A DNA stretch of 64,000 bases from Pseudomonas alcaligenes (lineage in GTDB: Bacteria > Pseudomonadota > Gammaproteobacteria > Pseudomonadales > Pseudomonadaceae), in NCBI RefSeq assembly GCF_014490745.1, contig NZ_LZEU01000001.1:3313501-3377500 (forward strand), in the 5' to 3' direction. The position numbers and the translations under genes are program-made. Every line of letters begins with the position of its first letter. The first letter of the stretch is position 1. Below the pieces are notes generated by a model that did not search any database, was not told where the DNA came from, and worked only from the letters and a program-made list of their open reading frames with translations. This document shows, piece by piece, positions 16,620 to 24,865 of this stretch.

Positions 16620-17507
16620 TCAGATATCAGCCAGCTGATCGGTGAACCACTCAACGAACTGCGCCACCGCCGGCTTGTCCAGGCGCAGGCGCTCGCAAAC
16701 CAGCGCGTACTGCCCGAGCGCCGCCACGCTGGCGGCGAACGGACGCACCAGGCGGCCGCTGGCCAGATCCTCGGCACTGGTCAGGTTGTCGCCGATGGCC
16801 ACGCCCTGGCCGCGAGCGGCGGCTTCCATGGTCAGCCCGGCATGGCCGAGGTAGAGATGGCGCTGCGGCTGGATATCGCCGGCGTGGGTGGTCAGCCAGG
16901 CAGTCCAGGTCTTGCCGTCCTGGTCGTCATGCAGCAGGCAGTGGCGCGCCAGGTCGCGCGGGTGCTTGAGCGGCAGCTGGTTGAACAGGCCGGGACTGCA
17001 CACCGGGAAGAACAGCAGGGTCGGCAAGGGCCGCACGAAGTAGGCGCTGGCATCCGCCGGGCCGGTGCCGTAGGTGATCGCCAGATCGATTTCCTCGCCG
17101 GGCTGGGCCGCCTCCAGCGGCTGCTCGTAGAGGTGCAGGGTGATCTGCGGATAACGCTCGGCAAAATCCGCCAGGCGCCCGACCAGCCACTTCTGCGCCA
17201 GCTCGGCGGTCACCGCGATGCGCAACTGGGCCTGGGAGCCGGGGTCGCGCAGCTCGTCGCAGGCATCGAGGATCAGCTCGAAGGCCTGCTGCAGGCTGTG
17301 CAGCAGGCGCCTGGCCTGTGGCGTGGGGCGCACCTGACGGCCCTCGCGCTGGAACAGCGGCGTGCCGAGCTGCTCTTCGAGCTGGCGAATCTGATGGCTG
17401 ACTGCGCTGTCGGTCACGCACAGCTCGGCGGCGGCGCGGCCGAAGTGGGCATGGCGGGCAGCCGACTCGAAGGTGCGCAGCGCGGTGAGGGATGGCAGGC
17501 GACGCAT
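16620..17507 (-). CDS. LysR-family regulator (GcvA-like), probably of the agmatine unit
   Basis: A 295-residue LysR protein. The HTH region (LPSLTALRTFESAARHAHF, then DSAVSHQIRQLEEQLGTPLF) and the R-x-V-x-P-T sequence after it are GcvA-like. The effector domain follows (residues about 90-290). It is upstream of aguA on the same strand with a 97-base gap, so it may control that unit or be cotranscribed. The start at 17507 (MRRLPSL) fits the family; a start at 17537 would add ten residues. No operator could be assigned. Confidence 0.87.
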   Translation of the reverse strand: MRRLPSLTALRTFESAARHAHFGRAAAELCVTDSAVSHQIRQLEEQLGTPLFQREGRQVRPTPQARRLLHSLQQAFELILDACDELRDPGSQAQLRIAVTAELAQKWLVGRLADFAERYPQITLHLYEQPLEAAQPGEEIDLAITYGTGPADASAYFVRPLPTLLFFPVCSPGLFNQLPLKHPRDLARHCLLHDDQDGKTWTAWLTTHAGDIQPQRHLYLGHAGLTMEAAARGQGVAIGDNLTSAEDLASGRLVRPFAASVAALGQYALVCERLRLDKPAVAQFVEWFTDQLADI

Positions 17508-17575
17508 GCGTTCTGGCTCCGACGGGAAAGCCCGCATGCTTGCCTGGCGCCGCCGCGAAGTCCAGTAGGTGCTGG

Positions 17576-17878
17576 CTAGAGTTGCCCGGCGATGCGCTTC
17601 TGACAGCGCTGCGACACATCACGCAGCTTGTCGAGCAGCTCGGGCGGCAGTTGCTGGCCCTGCAGGGCGGCGAGCTGCGGCGGGGTAAAGCTCTGCTCGA
17701 TGCCCGTCACCGTGCAGCTGCAGTATTGCTTGGCAAGCCCCTCGTCGAGGGCATCGCGGGCGCTGATCAGGCAACCCTGTTCGAAGGTGTCGCGCTCCTG
17801 TGTCGACCACGCGCCGGCCATGGCCGACAGACTGGCCAGCAGCAGTGCCGCGCCGATCATTCCCTGCAATCTACTCAT
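17576..17878 (-). CDS. Small exported protein of unknown function
   Basis: A 100-residue protein with a signal peptide (MSRLQGMIGAALLLASLSAMAGA). The mature part has four cysteines (GCLIS, YCSC, RCQK), which could make two disulfides in the periplasm, and a C-terminal helix-rich part (LAALQGQQLPPELLDKLRDV). I do not recognise it. It is a single gene between the LysR gene and the FNR-like gene. Confidence 0.72.
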   Translation of the reverse strand: MSRLQGMIGAALLLASLSAMAGAWSTQERDTFEQGCLISARDALDEGLAKQYCSCTVTGIEQSFTPPQLAALQGQQLPPELLDKLRDVSQRCQKRIAGQL

Positions 17879-17962
17879 CGATCCTGATCCTTGTTTGCCC
17901 TGCGCCAGTTCACGTCATTCTTCCGCTACTGACAAGCCTGTCCAGTCGACCGCCCCAGGCCA

Positions 17963-18673
17963 CTACAGTTCCAGCTCGCCCTCGGCCAGCAGGCACAGGC
18001 CGGTGAAATTGAGAATTTCGATCTCCCGCCCCGCCACCTGCACCAGCCCCTGCTGCTGCAGGTGACTGAAGCTGCGCGAGGCCGTTTCCATGGCCAGGCC
18101 CAGGTAGTCGGCGATGTCCTGGCGCGACATGCTCAGGCGAAAGCGCAGGGCGGAGAAACCGCGCTCGCGAAAATGCGCCGACAGGCTCAGCAGGAAGGCC
18201 GCGAGGCGCGAGTCGGCCGCCAGGCGCGACAGCAGCAGCTTGACCTGCTGATCCTCGTGGATCTTGTGGCTCATGATCAGCAGCAGCTGGTGCATGAAGC
18301 CCGGCGTCTGCTGCGCCAGGCGCTCCAGCTCGGCGAAGGCGATGCGGCTGCACAGGGTCTGCTCCAGGGCAATGGCCGAAACCGGGTAGCGGCCTTCGTC
18401 CAGGCCCGAGAAACCGAACAGCTGGGTGGGGAAATAGAAGCCGGTGATCTTCTCCAGCCCGGTCTCGCTGCTGGTCACCACCTTGAGCGAGCCGGCGCGC
18501 ACCAGAAATATGCAGTCGAAGGCATCCCCCTGGTGGAACAGATGCTCGCCCTTGTGCAGCGAGCGCCCCGGCTGGCTGATCGCGTCCAGCCCGGGCAGCG
18601 CCTCAGCGCCGGGCGGTGCCGGTGACAGCCGGCAATTGCGGCAGACCGGCTGGCTAGTGACAGGCTGGTTCAT
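17963..18673 (-). CDS. FNR/CRP-family regulator, FNR-like but missing one cluster cysteine
   Basis: A 236-residue regulator with an N-terminal cysteine pair, a cyclic-nucleotide-fold domain (about 35-150) and a C-terminal winged HTH. The recognition helix METASRSFSHL keeps the E-x-x-S-R residues that read the FNR/ANR site TTGAT-N4-ATCAA. Cys11 and Cys14 match E. coli FNR Cys20/Cys23, and Cys108 (LEQTLCSRIAF) matches Cys122. The position equivalent to Cys29 is Pro20, so a standard four-cysteine Fe-S cluster is unlikely unless another residue substitutes. It lies next to phoA in divergent orientation. The signal is unknown. Confidence 0.85.
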   Translation of the reverse strand: MNQPVTSQPVCRNCRLSPAPPGAEALPGLDAISQPGRSLHKGEHLFHQGDAFDCIFLVRAGSLKVVTSSETGLEKITGFYFPTQLFGFSGLDEGRYPVSAIALEQTLCSRIAFAELERLAQQTPGFMHQLLLIMSHKIHEDQQVKLLLSRLAADSRLAAFLLSLSAHFRERGFSALRFRLSMSRQDIADYLGLAMETASRSFSHLQQQGLVQVAGREIEILNFTGLCLLAEGELEL

Positions 18674-18895
18674 CCATAGACCTCGGTGCGCGACAGGGAC
18701 TGCCTATGACCATAGCAACTCTCATCGCCCTGCAGGGTCGCCCGGCCAATCCGTGAGGCAGTTCCCAGTAGCTGTCATCAGCGCTTAATCCGCCCGCTCT
18801 ACCTTCGCCTTGTTCGATCGCTCAAGGGGCCAGACAACCTGGCAGCAGTCCCGCCCATGCACCTCTCTACCACCACTCAGCACAGGGATTTCCGC

Positions 18896-20329
18896 ATGAC
18901 CACTCGCACTCCGCTGGCCCTTTCCATCGCCCTCGCCGCCCTGCTCGGCAGCGCCCCGAGCTTCGCCAAGGACGACCCGCAGGACGCCAAGGCGCTGATG
19001 AACCGCCAGGCCCGTGGCGACATCACCGAACACGGCGGCGCCCGCCGGGTCAGCCGCGACCTCACCGACGCGCTGAAGGACTCGCTCAGCGACAAGACCG
19101 CGAAGAACGTGATCCTGCTGATCGGCGACGGCATGGGCGACTCGGAAATCACCATCGCGCGCAACTACGCCATGGGCGCCGGCGGTTTCTTCAAGGGCAT
19201 CGACGCCCTGCCGCTGACCGGCCAGTACACCCACTACGCCTTGCACAAGGACAGCGGCCTGCCGGACTACGTGACCGACTCCGCCGCCTCCGCCACCGCC
19301 TGGTCGGCCGGGGTCAAGACCTACAACGGCGCCCTCGGCGTGGACATCCACGAGAAGCCGCACCAGACCCTGCTGGAAATCGCCAAGCAGATGGGCAAGG
19401 CCACCGGCAACGTTTCCACCGCCGAGCTGCAGGACGCCACCCCGGCCGCGCTGTTCTCCCATGTCACCGGGCGCAAGTGCTACGGCCCCAACGCCACCAG
19501 CATCCAGTGCCCGAGCAATGCCCTGGAAAACGGCGGCCTCGGCTCGATCACCGAACAGATGCTCAACACCCGTGCCGACGTGGTGCTCGGCGGCGGCGCC
19601 GCCACCTTCGCGGAAACGGCCAAGGCCGGCCAGTGGGCCGGCAAGACCCTGCGTACCCAGGCCGGCGAGCGCGGCTTCCAGATCGTGGAAAACCTCACTG
19701 CATTGAAGGCCGTGACCGGCGCCGACCAGAAGAAGCCGCTGCTCGGCCTGTTCTCTTCCGGCAACATGCCGGTACGCTGGCTCGGCCCGCAGGCCAGCTA
19801 CCACGGCAACCTCAACCAGCCGGCCGTGGTCTGCCAGCCGAATGCCGCCCGCACCGCCGAGATCCCGACCCTGGCCGACATGACCGGCAAGGCCATCGAA
19901 CTGCTGAAGAACAACCGCAAGGGTTTCTTCCTGCAGGTCGAAGGCGCCTCCATCGACAAGCAGGATCACGCCGCCAACCCGTGCGGGCAGATCGGCGAAA
20001 CGGTCGACCTCGACGAAGCCGTGCAGAAGGCCCTGGCCTTCGCCAAGGCCGATGGCAACACCCTGGTCATCGTCACCGCCGACCACGCCCACTCCAGCCA
20101 GATCGTCGCCCCGGAAACCTCGGCGCCCGGCCTGACCCAGATGCTCACCACCCATGACGGCGCGCCGATGGCGATCAGCTACGGCAACTCCGAAGGCAGC
20201 TCCCAGGAACACACCGGCAGCCAGCTGCGCATCGCCGCCTACGGCCCGCATGCCGCCAACGTCACCGGCCTGACCGACCAGACCGACCTGTTCTTCACCA
20301 TCCGCGACGCCATGGACAGCAAGAAGTAA
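18896..20329 (+). CDS. phoA: Alkaline phosphatase
   Basis: A 477-residue periplasmic phosphomonoesterase. It has a signal peptide ([24 protein letters not shown]). The metal site segment [14 protein letters not shown] and the nucleophile motif [14 protein letters not shown] (catalytic Ser in D-S-A) are classical, as are the zinc ligands in [10 protein letters not shown] and the later QEHTGSQL. It releases phosphate from organic esters, which fits the Pho-regulated porin nearby. A single CTGTCAT half-site at 18772 has no good partner, so a Pho box here is uncertain. The start at 18896 gives the best signal peptide; an upstream ATG at 18857 is possible. Confidence 0.95.
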   Translation: MTTRTPLALSIALAALLGSAPSFAKDDPQDAKALMNRQARGDITEHGGARRVSRDLTDALKDSLSDKTAKNVILLIGDGMGDSEITIARNYAMGAGGFFKGIDALPLTGQYTHYALHKDSGLPDYVTDSAASATAWSAGVKTYNGALGVDIHEKPHQTLLEIAKQMGKATGNVSTAELQDATPAALFSHVTGRKCYGPNATSIQCPSNALENGGLGSITEQMLNTRADVVLGGGAATFAETAKAGQWAGKTLRTQAGERGFQIVENLTALKAVTGADQKKPLLGLFSSGNMPVRWLGPQASYHGNLNQPAVVCQPNAARTAEIPTLADMTGKAIELLKNNRKGFFLQVEGASIDKQDHAANPCGQIGETVDLDEAVQKALAFAKADGNTLVIVTADHAHSSQIVAPETSAPGLTQMLTTHDGAPMAISYGNSEGSSQEHTGSQLRIAAYGPHAANVTGLTDQTDLFFTIRDAMDSKK

Positions 20330-20389
20330 CGGCGCTCGCGCTGGCGTCACCCGTAGCGCGAGGCCTCCCCTCCCCGCGCTCCGTTTGAA

Positions 20390-20419
20390 GGGCGTGCCGT
20401 CAGCGGCACGCCCTTTTTT
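20390..20419 (+). terminator. Rho-independent terminator after phoA
   Basis: GGGCGTGCCG (20390-20399) and CGGCACGCCC (20404-20413) form a 10-bp stem with a 4-base loop, followed by six T (20414-20419). It lies 61 bases after the phoA stop. Confidence 0.92.
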
Positions 20420-20518
20420 CATGCGCCGTAGCGCTTGTCGTACGACCGGCAAATTGACTAAGGTCGGCAGCAACTCAATCCCAGGATCGGGATACTCACC
20501 GCAGACAGGACGGAACCC

Positions 20519-21385
20519 ATGCGCACCCTGCCCCATCTCTTGCTCAAGAGCCTCGCCAGCCTGCCCCTGCTGCTGGCCCTCAATGCCCAGGCCGAGGTCG
20601 CCCCGGGCTGCGAGGTGAACATCGACTCGAGCAGCGCCGAAAACATCTTCCAGTACCACTCCCAGGCCAGCAACGGCGACGCCTGCAGCCAGTTCAACCT
20701 GGGCTACCTGCACTACACCCAGCAGGAATATGAGAAGGCCGAAAAGTGGTACGCCAAGGCCGCCGAACAGGGCATCAGCCGGGCCGCCTTCGAGATCGCC
20801 ATGCTCTACCGCGACAACTTGCTGCCCGGCGGCAAGGAGCCGCAGATGCGCTGGCTGCAACAGGCCGCCGAGCAAGGCCTGGCCATGGCCCAGGCCGAGC
20901 TGGGCAGTGAGCTGCTGGATGATCAGCAAAATGGCAACGAGCTGTTCATCGCCATGCAGTGGCTGGAGAAAGCCGCCACCCAGGGCCACGCCCAGGCCCA
21001 GTACCTGCTCGGCGAGCAGTACTGGACTGACCGCCACGCCACCCTGGATGTGAGCATCGACCCGGACGGCGACGAGCTGTTCCAGCGCTACACCAGCAAC
21101 GACAGCAAGGCGCTGTACTGGCTGTGCCAGGCGGCGCAGAACGGCAGCGAGTTCGCCCAGTACAGCCTCAGCGATGCCTACAGCCGTGGCCGCGGCATGC
21201 CGGTCGACCAGATGCAGAGCCGGCTCTGGCTGGAAAAGGCGGCGGCCAATGGCGACCCGGATGCCATCGCCATAGTCGAGAACGATACCAGCAGCTGGGA
21301 GAGCAAGGCCGAACTGTGGGTCAAACGCCAGCTGGGCGACAGCGAGCCGCGCTGCCCACAGATCGCCCTCGCCCTGCCGCAGTAA
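20519..21385 (+). CDS. Exported Sel1-repeat protein
   Basis: A 288-residue exported protein with a signal peptide (cleavage after ALNAQA, about residue 25). It contains about four Sel1/TPR-like repeats, recognisable as A-x-x-x-L-G-x-x-Y and W-x-x-K-A-A-x-Q-G patterns: EYEKAEKWYAKAAEQGI, MRWLQQAAEQGLAMAQAELG, MQWLEKAATQGHAQAQYLLG and SRLWLEKAAANGDPDA. Such repeats mediate protein-protein contacts in the periplasm. No enzymatic motif is present. It is a single gene bounded by terminators on both sides. Confidence 0.82.
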   Translation: MRTLPHLLLKSLASLPLLLALNAQAEVAPGCEVNIDSSSAENIFQYHSQASNGDACSQFNLGYLHYTQQEYEKAEKWYAKAAEQGISRAAFEIAMLYRDNLLPGGKEPQMRWLQQAAEQGLAMAQAELGSELLDDQQNGNELFIAMQWLEKAATQGHAQAQYLLGEQYWTDRHATLDVSIDPDGDELFQRYTSNDSKALYWLCQAAQNGSEFAQYSLSDAYSRGRGMPVDQMQSRLWLEKAAANGDPDAIAIVENDTSSWESKAELWVKRQLGDSEPRCPQIALALPQ

Positions 21386-21399
21386 GCCCCATGAAAAAA

Positions 21400-21428
21400 G
21401 GCGTGCCGGCATCACCGGCACGCCTTCT
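21400..21428. terminator. Bidirectional rho-independent terminator
   Basis: GGCGTGCCGG (21400-21409) and CCGGCACGCC (21415-21424) form a 10-bp stem with a 5-base loop. TTCTTT follows on the plus strand and a T-run (AAAAAA at 21394-21399 on plus) follows on the minus strand. It serves the convergent Sel1 and HIT genes. Confidence 0.9.
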
Positions 21429-21444
21429 TTCCCATCCGGCTTGC

Positions 21445-21882
21445 TTAGCCGTTAAGACGTTTCACCAGCCTGGCCTGCAGCTGCTCCAGCTCGGCCGGCT
21501 CGGCCTTGCTGCTGGCATGCACGCCGAGCGCCTCGCCCTCGAAGCGCGGCACGATATGCATGTGAATATGGAACACCGTCTGCCCGGCCGGCGCACCGTT
21601 GAACTGCGCCACCTGCACCCCGGCCGGCTCCAGTTCGTCGACCAGCACGCGGGTCAGCTTCTGCACCACGCCCATGACCTTGCCCAGGGAGTCCGCGTCG
21701 ATCTCCAGCAGGTTGCGCGCCGCCGCGTTCTTCGGGATCACCAGGGTGTGGCCGTAGGACTGCGGGAACAGGTCGAGGAAGGCCAGTACGTCGTCATCCT
21801 CGTACAGCTTGTAGCAAGGGGCCTCGCCACGAATGATCTTGGCGAAGATGTTCTGCGGATCGTATTGGCCATGCAGGCTCAT
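21445..21882 (-). CDS. HIT-family nucleotide hydrolase/transferase
   Basis: A 145-residue protein of the histidine-triad family. The active-site motif VFHIHMHIVPRF (H-x-H-x-H) is present, along with the N-terminal FAKIIRGEAPCYKLYEDDDVLAFLD and GHTLVIPK segments of the HINT/YcfF group. These enzymes hydrolyse AMP-linked phosphoramidates or dinucleoside polyphosphates. The ATG at 21882 gives the standard HINT N-terminus; the open frame runs further upstream without support. It is divergent from the GST gene. Confidence 0.9.
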   Translation of the reverse strand: MSLHGQYDPQNIFAKIIRGEAPCYKLYEDDDVLAFLDLFPQSYGHTLVIPKNAAARNLLEIDADSLGKVMGVVQKLTRVLVDELEPAGVQVAQFNGAPAGQTVFHIHMHIVPRFEGEALGVHASSKAEPAELEQLQARLVKRLNG

Positions 21883-22067
21883 GGGTCTCTCCCGGACACT
21901 GGTTGCGAGTGCAGCACCATACCGGCTCGCCCGGATGCTGAAAACCGCCGCAACATCGCCGGCGCCGATAGGCATTAGCAAAAGGTTCGATTTTTCCGCG
22001 CCGGCCGCTCGTGTTCTGATCCACCCATCCGCTGCCGCCTGCGCAGCCTCACCCTCAGGGAAGCCCC

Positions 22068-22772
22068 ATGACCGCTCTCTCCGCCTACCCCATCACCCGC
22101 AAATGGCCGGCCACCCAACCCGAACGCCTGCAGCTCTACTCGCTGCCCACGCCCAACGGGGTCAAGGTGTCGATCATGCTGGAAGAGATCGGCCTGCCCT
22201 ACGAGCCGCACCTGGTCAGCTTCGACAGCAACGACCAGTTCAGCCCGGAATTCCTCTCCCTCAACCCGAACAACAAGATCCCGGCGATCCTCGACCCCAA
22301 CGGCCCGGACGGCCAGCCGCTGGCCCTGTTCGAGTCCGGCGCGATCCTCGTCTACCTGGCGGAAAAGACCGGCCAGTTGCTGCCCCAGGACGCCGCCGGG
22401 CGCTACCAGGCCCTGCAATGGCTGATGTTCCAGATGGGCGGCATCGGCCCGATGTTCGGCCAGCTCGGCTTCTTCCATAAGTTCGCCGGCAAGGACTACG
22501 AAGACAAACGCCCACGCGACCGCTATGTCGCCGAATCGGCCCGCCTGCTCGGCGTGCTCGACCAACACCTGCAAGGCCGCGACTGGATCATGGGCGAGCA
22601 GTACAGCATCGCCGACATCGCCGTGTTCCCCTGGGTGCGCAACCTGATCGGCTTCTACGGCGCCGGCGAACTGGTGCAGTTCGAGCGCTTCACCAATGTG
22701 CAGCGAGTGCTGGAGGCGTTTGTCGCACGGCCGGCAGTACAGCGCGGCCTGGCGATTCCAAAGCGGGATTGA
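22068..22772 (+). CDS. Glutathione S-transferase (Nu-class, YfcG/YghU-like)
   Basis: A 234-residue cytosolic GST. The thioredoxin-like N-terminal domain (about 20-105) has LYSLPTPNGVKVSIMLEE, where the Thr-Pro-Asn stands at the position used by Nu-class enzymes such as YfcG and YghU, and LNPNNKIPAI with the cis-Pro. The glutathione-binding ALFESGAIL follows. The C-terminal helical domain carries SIADIAVFPWVRN. Nu-class GSTs act as disulfide-bond reductases on glutathione-linked substrates. It is a single gene. Confidence 0.9.
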   Translation: MTALSAYPITRKWPATQPERLQLYSLPTPNGVKVSIMLEEIGLPYEPHLVSFDSNDQFSPEFLSLNPNNKIPAILDPNGPDGQPLALFESGAILVYLAEKTGQLLPQDAAGRYQALQWLMFQMGGIGPMFGQLGFFHKFAGKDYEDKRPRDRYVAESARLLGVLDQHLQGRDWIMGEQYSIADIAVFPWVRNLIGFYGAGELVQFERFTNVQRVLEAFVARPAVQRGLAIPKRD

Positions 22773-22831
22773 GGGAAGTTACAGGGTGATCGGCGCGGCT
22801 GGATAACCTATCCGCGCGGCACAAGGCTTAG

Positions 22832-22860
22832 CCATCCGCACCTGTGCAGTGTGCGGATGG
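22832..22860. terminator. Hairpin between convergent GST and ProQ-like genes
   Basis: CCATCCGCAC (22832-22841) and GTGCGGATGG (22851-22860) pair perfectly around a 9-base loop. It lies between two convergent stops (22772 and 22954). There is no U-run on either side, so terminator activity is uncertain. Confidence 0.45.
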
Positions 22861-22953
22861 CAGAAACCGGCCATAAGCCGCCCCTCGATCACCTTTGGCG
22901 CCCGGCCCCATGCCTGGTGCCATCGGGCGCCTCGATGCCAAGCACGAATGAAT

Positions 22954-23454
22954 TTAATCCGCGCGCTGCTCCACTGCGGTATCGGCGGCGGCACGGTCTT
23001 TCGGCTTTGCTTGAGTGCGTCGCGCCTGTCTGCGCTGCCGCTGAGCCTGCTGCTTCGCATGGAGCGCCTGAGCAGCGGTCACTGCGCCAACTGCCTGGCC
23101 GCTCAAGTCCAAGCGCGGCGCATTCTCGGTCATGCTGCTCCAGTATCGACTTCCCTGGCACCAGGCAGCGATGCCCAGCTTGAGCTGTTCGCTGGATATG
23201 CCGAGCAACTCCAGGTGCTGCTCGGCATCCTTGAGGATGCCCTCCTTGAGCGGAACCTTGGGGGCCGGATTGACCGGAAAGGCCAAGGGGAAGTGCTTCT
23301 GCAGTCGCCAGATCGCTTCTACCGCAGGATCTTGCTCACGAGGCTTCGTTTGCGGGGCCGGCTTGCGCTTGCGCTGCTTCGTGCTCTCCGGCGCTACCTG
23401 CTCTTTTTCAGCCCGCAGGCGGTCACGTAGTTCAGCTAGTTGTTCAAAACCCAT
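22954..23454 (-). CDS. ProQ/FinO-family RNA chaperone
   Basis: A 166-residue basic protein. A FinO/ProQ domain occupies about residues 45-120 (IWRLQKHFPLAFPVNPAPKVPLK, then GILKDAEQHLELLGISSEQL and AWCQGSRYWSSM), which matches the RNA-binding core of ProQ. It is flanked by a Lys/Pro-rich linker (about 25-42) and a C-terminal Arg/Gln/Ala-rich tail (KQQAQRQRRQARRTQAK). Such proteins bind structured small RNAs and mRNA 3' ends. It lacks the C-terminal Tudor-like domain of E. coli ProQ. It is a single gene. Confidence 0.85.
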   Translation of the reverse strand: MGFEQLAELRDRLRAEKEQVAPESTKQRKRKPAPQTKPREQDPAVEAIWRLQKHFPLAFPVNPAPKVPLKEGILKDAEQHLELLGISSEQLKLGIAAWCQGSRYWSSMTENAPRLDLSGQAVGAVTAAQALHAKQQAQRQRRQARRTQAKPKDRAAADTAVEQRAD

Positions 23455-23690
23455 CGTTCAGTTCGCAGCCTAATGGTTGGTTCGTGGCGCAAGGTTATCC
23501 CATGTTGTGTTTTGCAGCAGCCTAATCAGGCCGGCGGCCGACAGCCCGTACGTCAACGCAAGCACCAAGGCCGCTAGCAAGGGGTATAACTAGCAGAGCA
23601 AAGGCCGGTCATCCAGAGTCGGCCTTCCCAAGACAGCGCCCGGGGCAGGCGCCCCAAGTCTGATCGGCGCCTGCGGCGCGGAGCGATGTG

Positions 23691-24497
23691 ATGAGTTCCA
23701 GAGCATGGCGATGGGCTCGCAAGAGCCTTCTTGGCAGCATCACGCTGGCCTTGCTGGTCGCGCCACTGTGCGCCAGCGCCATGTTCAAGTGCCAAGGCCG
23801 GGACGGAATCATCCGCTACACCAGCCAAGCCATCGCCAGCTCCCGTTGCACTCGCCTGAATAACATGACGCCCCCCGCAGTCGGCGCCAAGGCAATGGCC
23901 CTGCCAAGGCCTGTGCGGGAAGACACCTCAGGCCCGGTGCGGATTCGGGTGTACACCTTCGTCCACAAGGGGATTCGTCATTATGTGAGCCGGCGCCCCG
24001 TCGGGATCTCCGCACGGGTCGATACCCTTGAGCTCTATTACATCAAGGGCTGCAATCTGTGCATGGCGCCGAAGGATTTGAATGTCGCCTCACTGCGCCT
24101 GGACACCTTCTCCTATCGGCGGGAGATCGAGGCGGCCTCGGGTCATTACGGTGTCGACAGGGCGCTGATCCGCGCAGTGATACATGCCGAATCGGCGTTT
24201 CGCCCCAACGTCATTTCCGAAGCCGGCGCCCAGGGCTTGATGCAGTTGATGCCCGCCACCGCCGAGCGCTTCGCCGTGGACGATCCATTCGACGCACGAC
24301 AGAACATCCGTGGCGGCGTGCGCTACCTGGCCTGGCTGCTCAAGCGCTTCAACGGCAACCAGGTGCTGGCATTGGCAGGTTACAACGCCGGCGAAGCGTC
24401 CGTGGTCGAGTACCACGGGGTGCCGCCCTACGCCGAGACGCAATCCTACGTCACCCTCGTACAGTCATTGACCGAACGCTATCGCAACCATCGCTAG
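23691..24497 (+). CDS. Exported lytic transglycosylase
   Basis: A 268-residue protein. The N-terminus is a hydrophobic export signal (SLLGSITLALLVAPLCASA). Next is a short DUF4124-like segment (MFKCQGRDGIIRYTSQ with a second Cys), and a C-terminal SLT domain (about residues 150-260). Catalytic Glu is in IRAVIHAESAFRPNVIS, with the family signature GAQGLMQLMPATAERF and the later ALAGYNAGEASV. It would cleave peptidoglycan. The ATG at 23691 has GGAGCG upstream; a GTG three bases earlier is in frame. Confidence 0.88.
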   Translation: MSSRAWRWARKSLLGSITLALLVAPLCASAMFKCQGRDGIIRYTSQAIASSRCTRLNNMTPPAVGAKAMALPRPVREDTSGPVRIRVYTFVHKGIRHYVSRRPVGISARVDTLELYYIKGCNLCMAPKDLNVASLRLDTFSYRREIEAASGHYGVDRALIRAVIHAESAFRPNVISEAGAQGLMQLMPATAERFAVDDPFDARQNIRGGVRYLAWLLKRFNGNQVLALAGYNAGEASVVEYHGVPPYAETQSYVTLVQSLTERYRNHR

Positions 24498-24865
24498 TTG
24501 CGGGCGTATAACCCGGAATAGGTTACCCGCCCCCCTCCACGACGGATATCGCTGCCACCTTATCCGTCCTACGCAAGCAATCAGGCTCCGCGCTCGATCA
24601 ATATTCCAAGCGGGAAATGGCTCAACCGAACGCACACGCTCACCGGTAGCTATCGACCCAAAGCGGCCAATTTGAACGACAGCAGTCGGCCAATAGCAGA
24701 CGTTAATTGGGGTCAGAACGGACACCATCGGGCACAAACTTCAATATCAAGAGCCTTGTTCGGGGTTCTTGATAGTAGATAAATCGGGAATCGCTGTGTC
24801 TCCCTGGCGGTGCAAACAGTGCCCACCGCTAGTGAGGGCGGGATTATTGGTCGTGGGGATAGATC
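24498..24865. other. Intergenic region at the island 1 border
   Basis: These 368 bases lie between the lytic transglycosylase stop and the end of the 702-residue gene. No coding frame with codon bias, tRNA or attachment-site repeat was recognised. The fragment GGTTACCCGCCCCCCTCC and a later GGGGTCAGAACGGACACC stand near the shift to lower GC. Confidence 0.45.

Noticed and set aside
18772..18789. Possible PhoB box before phoA
   Set aside because: Only one CTGTCAT half-site; the expected second half-site (GCTTAAT) matches at too few positions to list as a feature.
18785..21421. 878-codon minus-strand open frame
   Set aside because: It lies antisense to phoA and the Sel1 gene, crosses the phoA terminator and shows Val/Gly/Ala-rich shadow composition typical of high-GC antisense frames.
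24498..24865. tRNA or attachment site at the island 1 left border
   Set aside because: No cloverleaf, no tRNA 3' end and no direct repeat with the right border could be seen.
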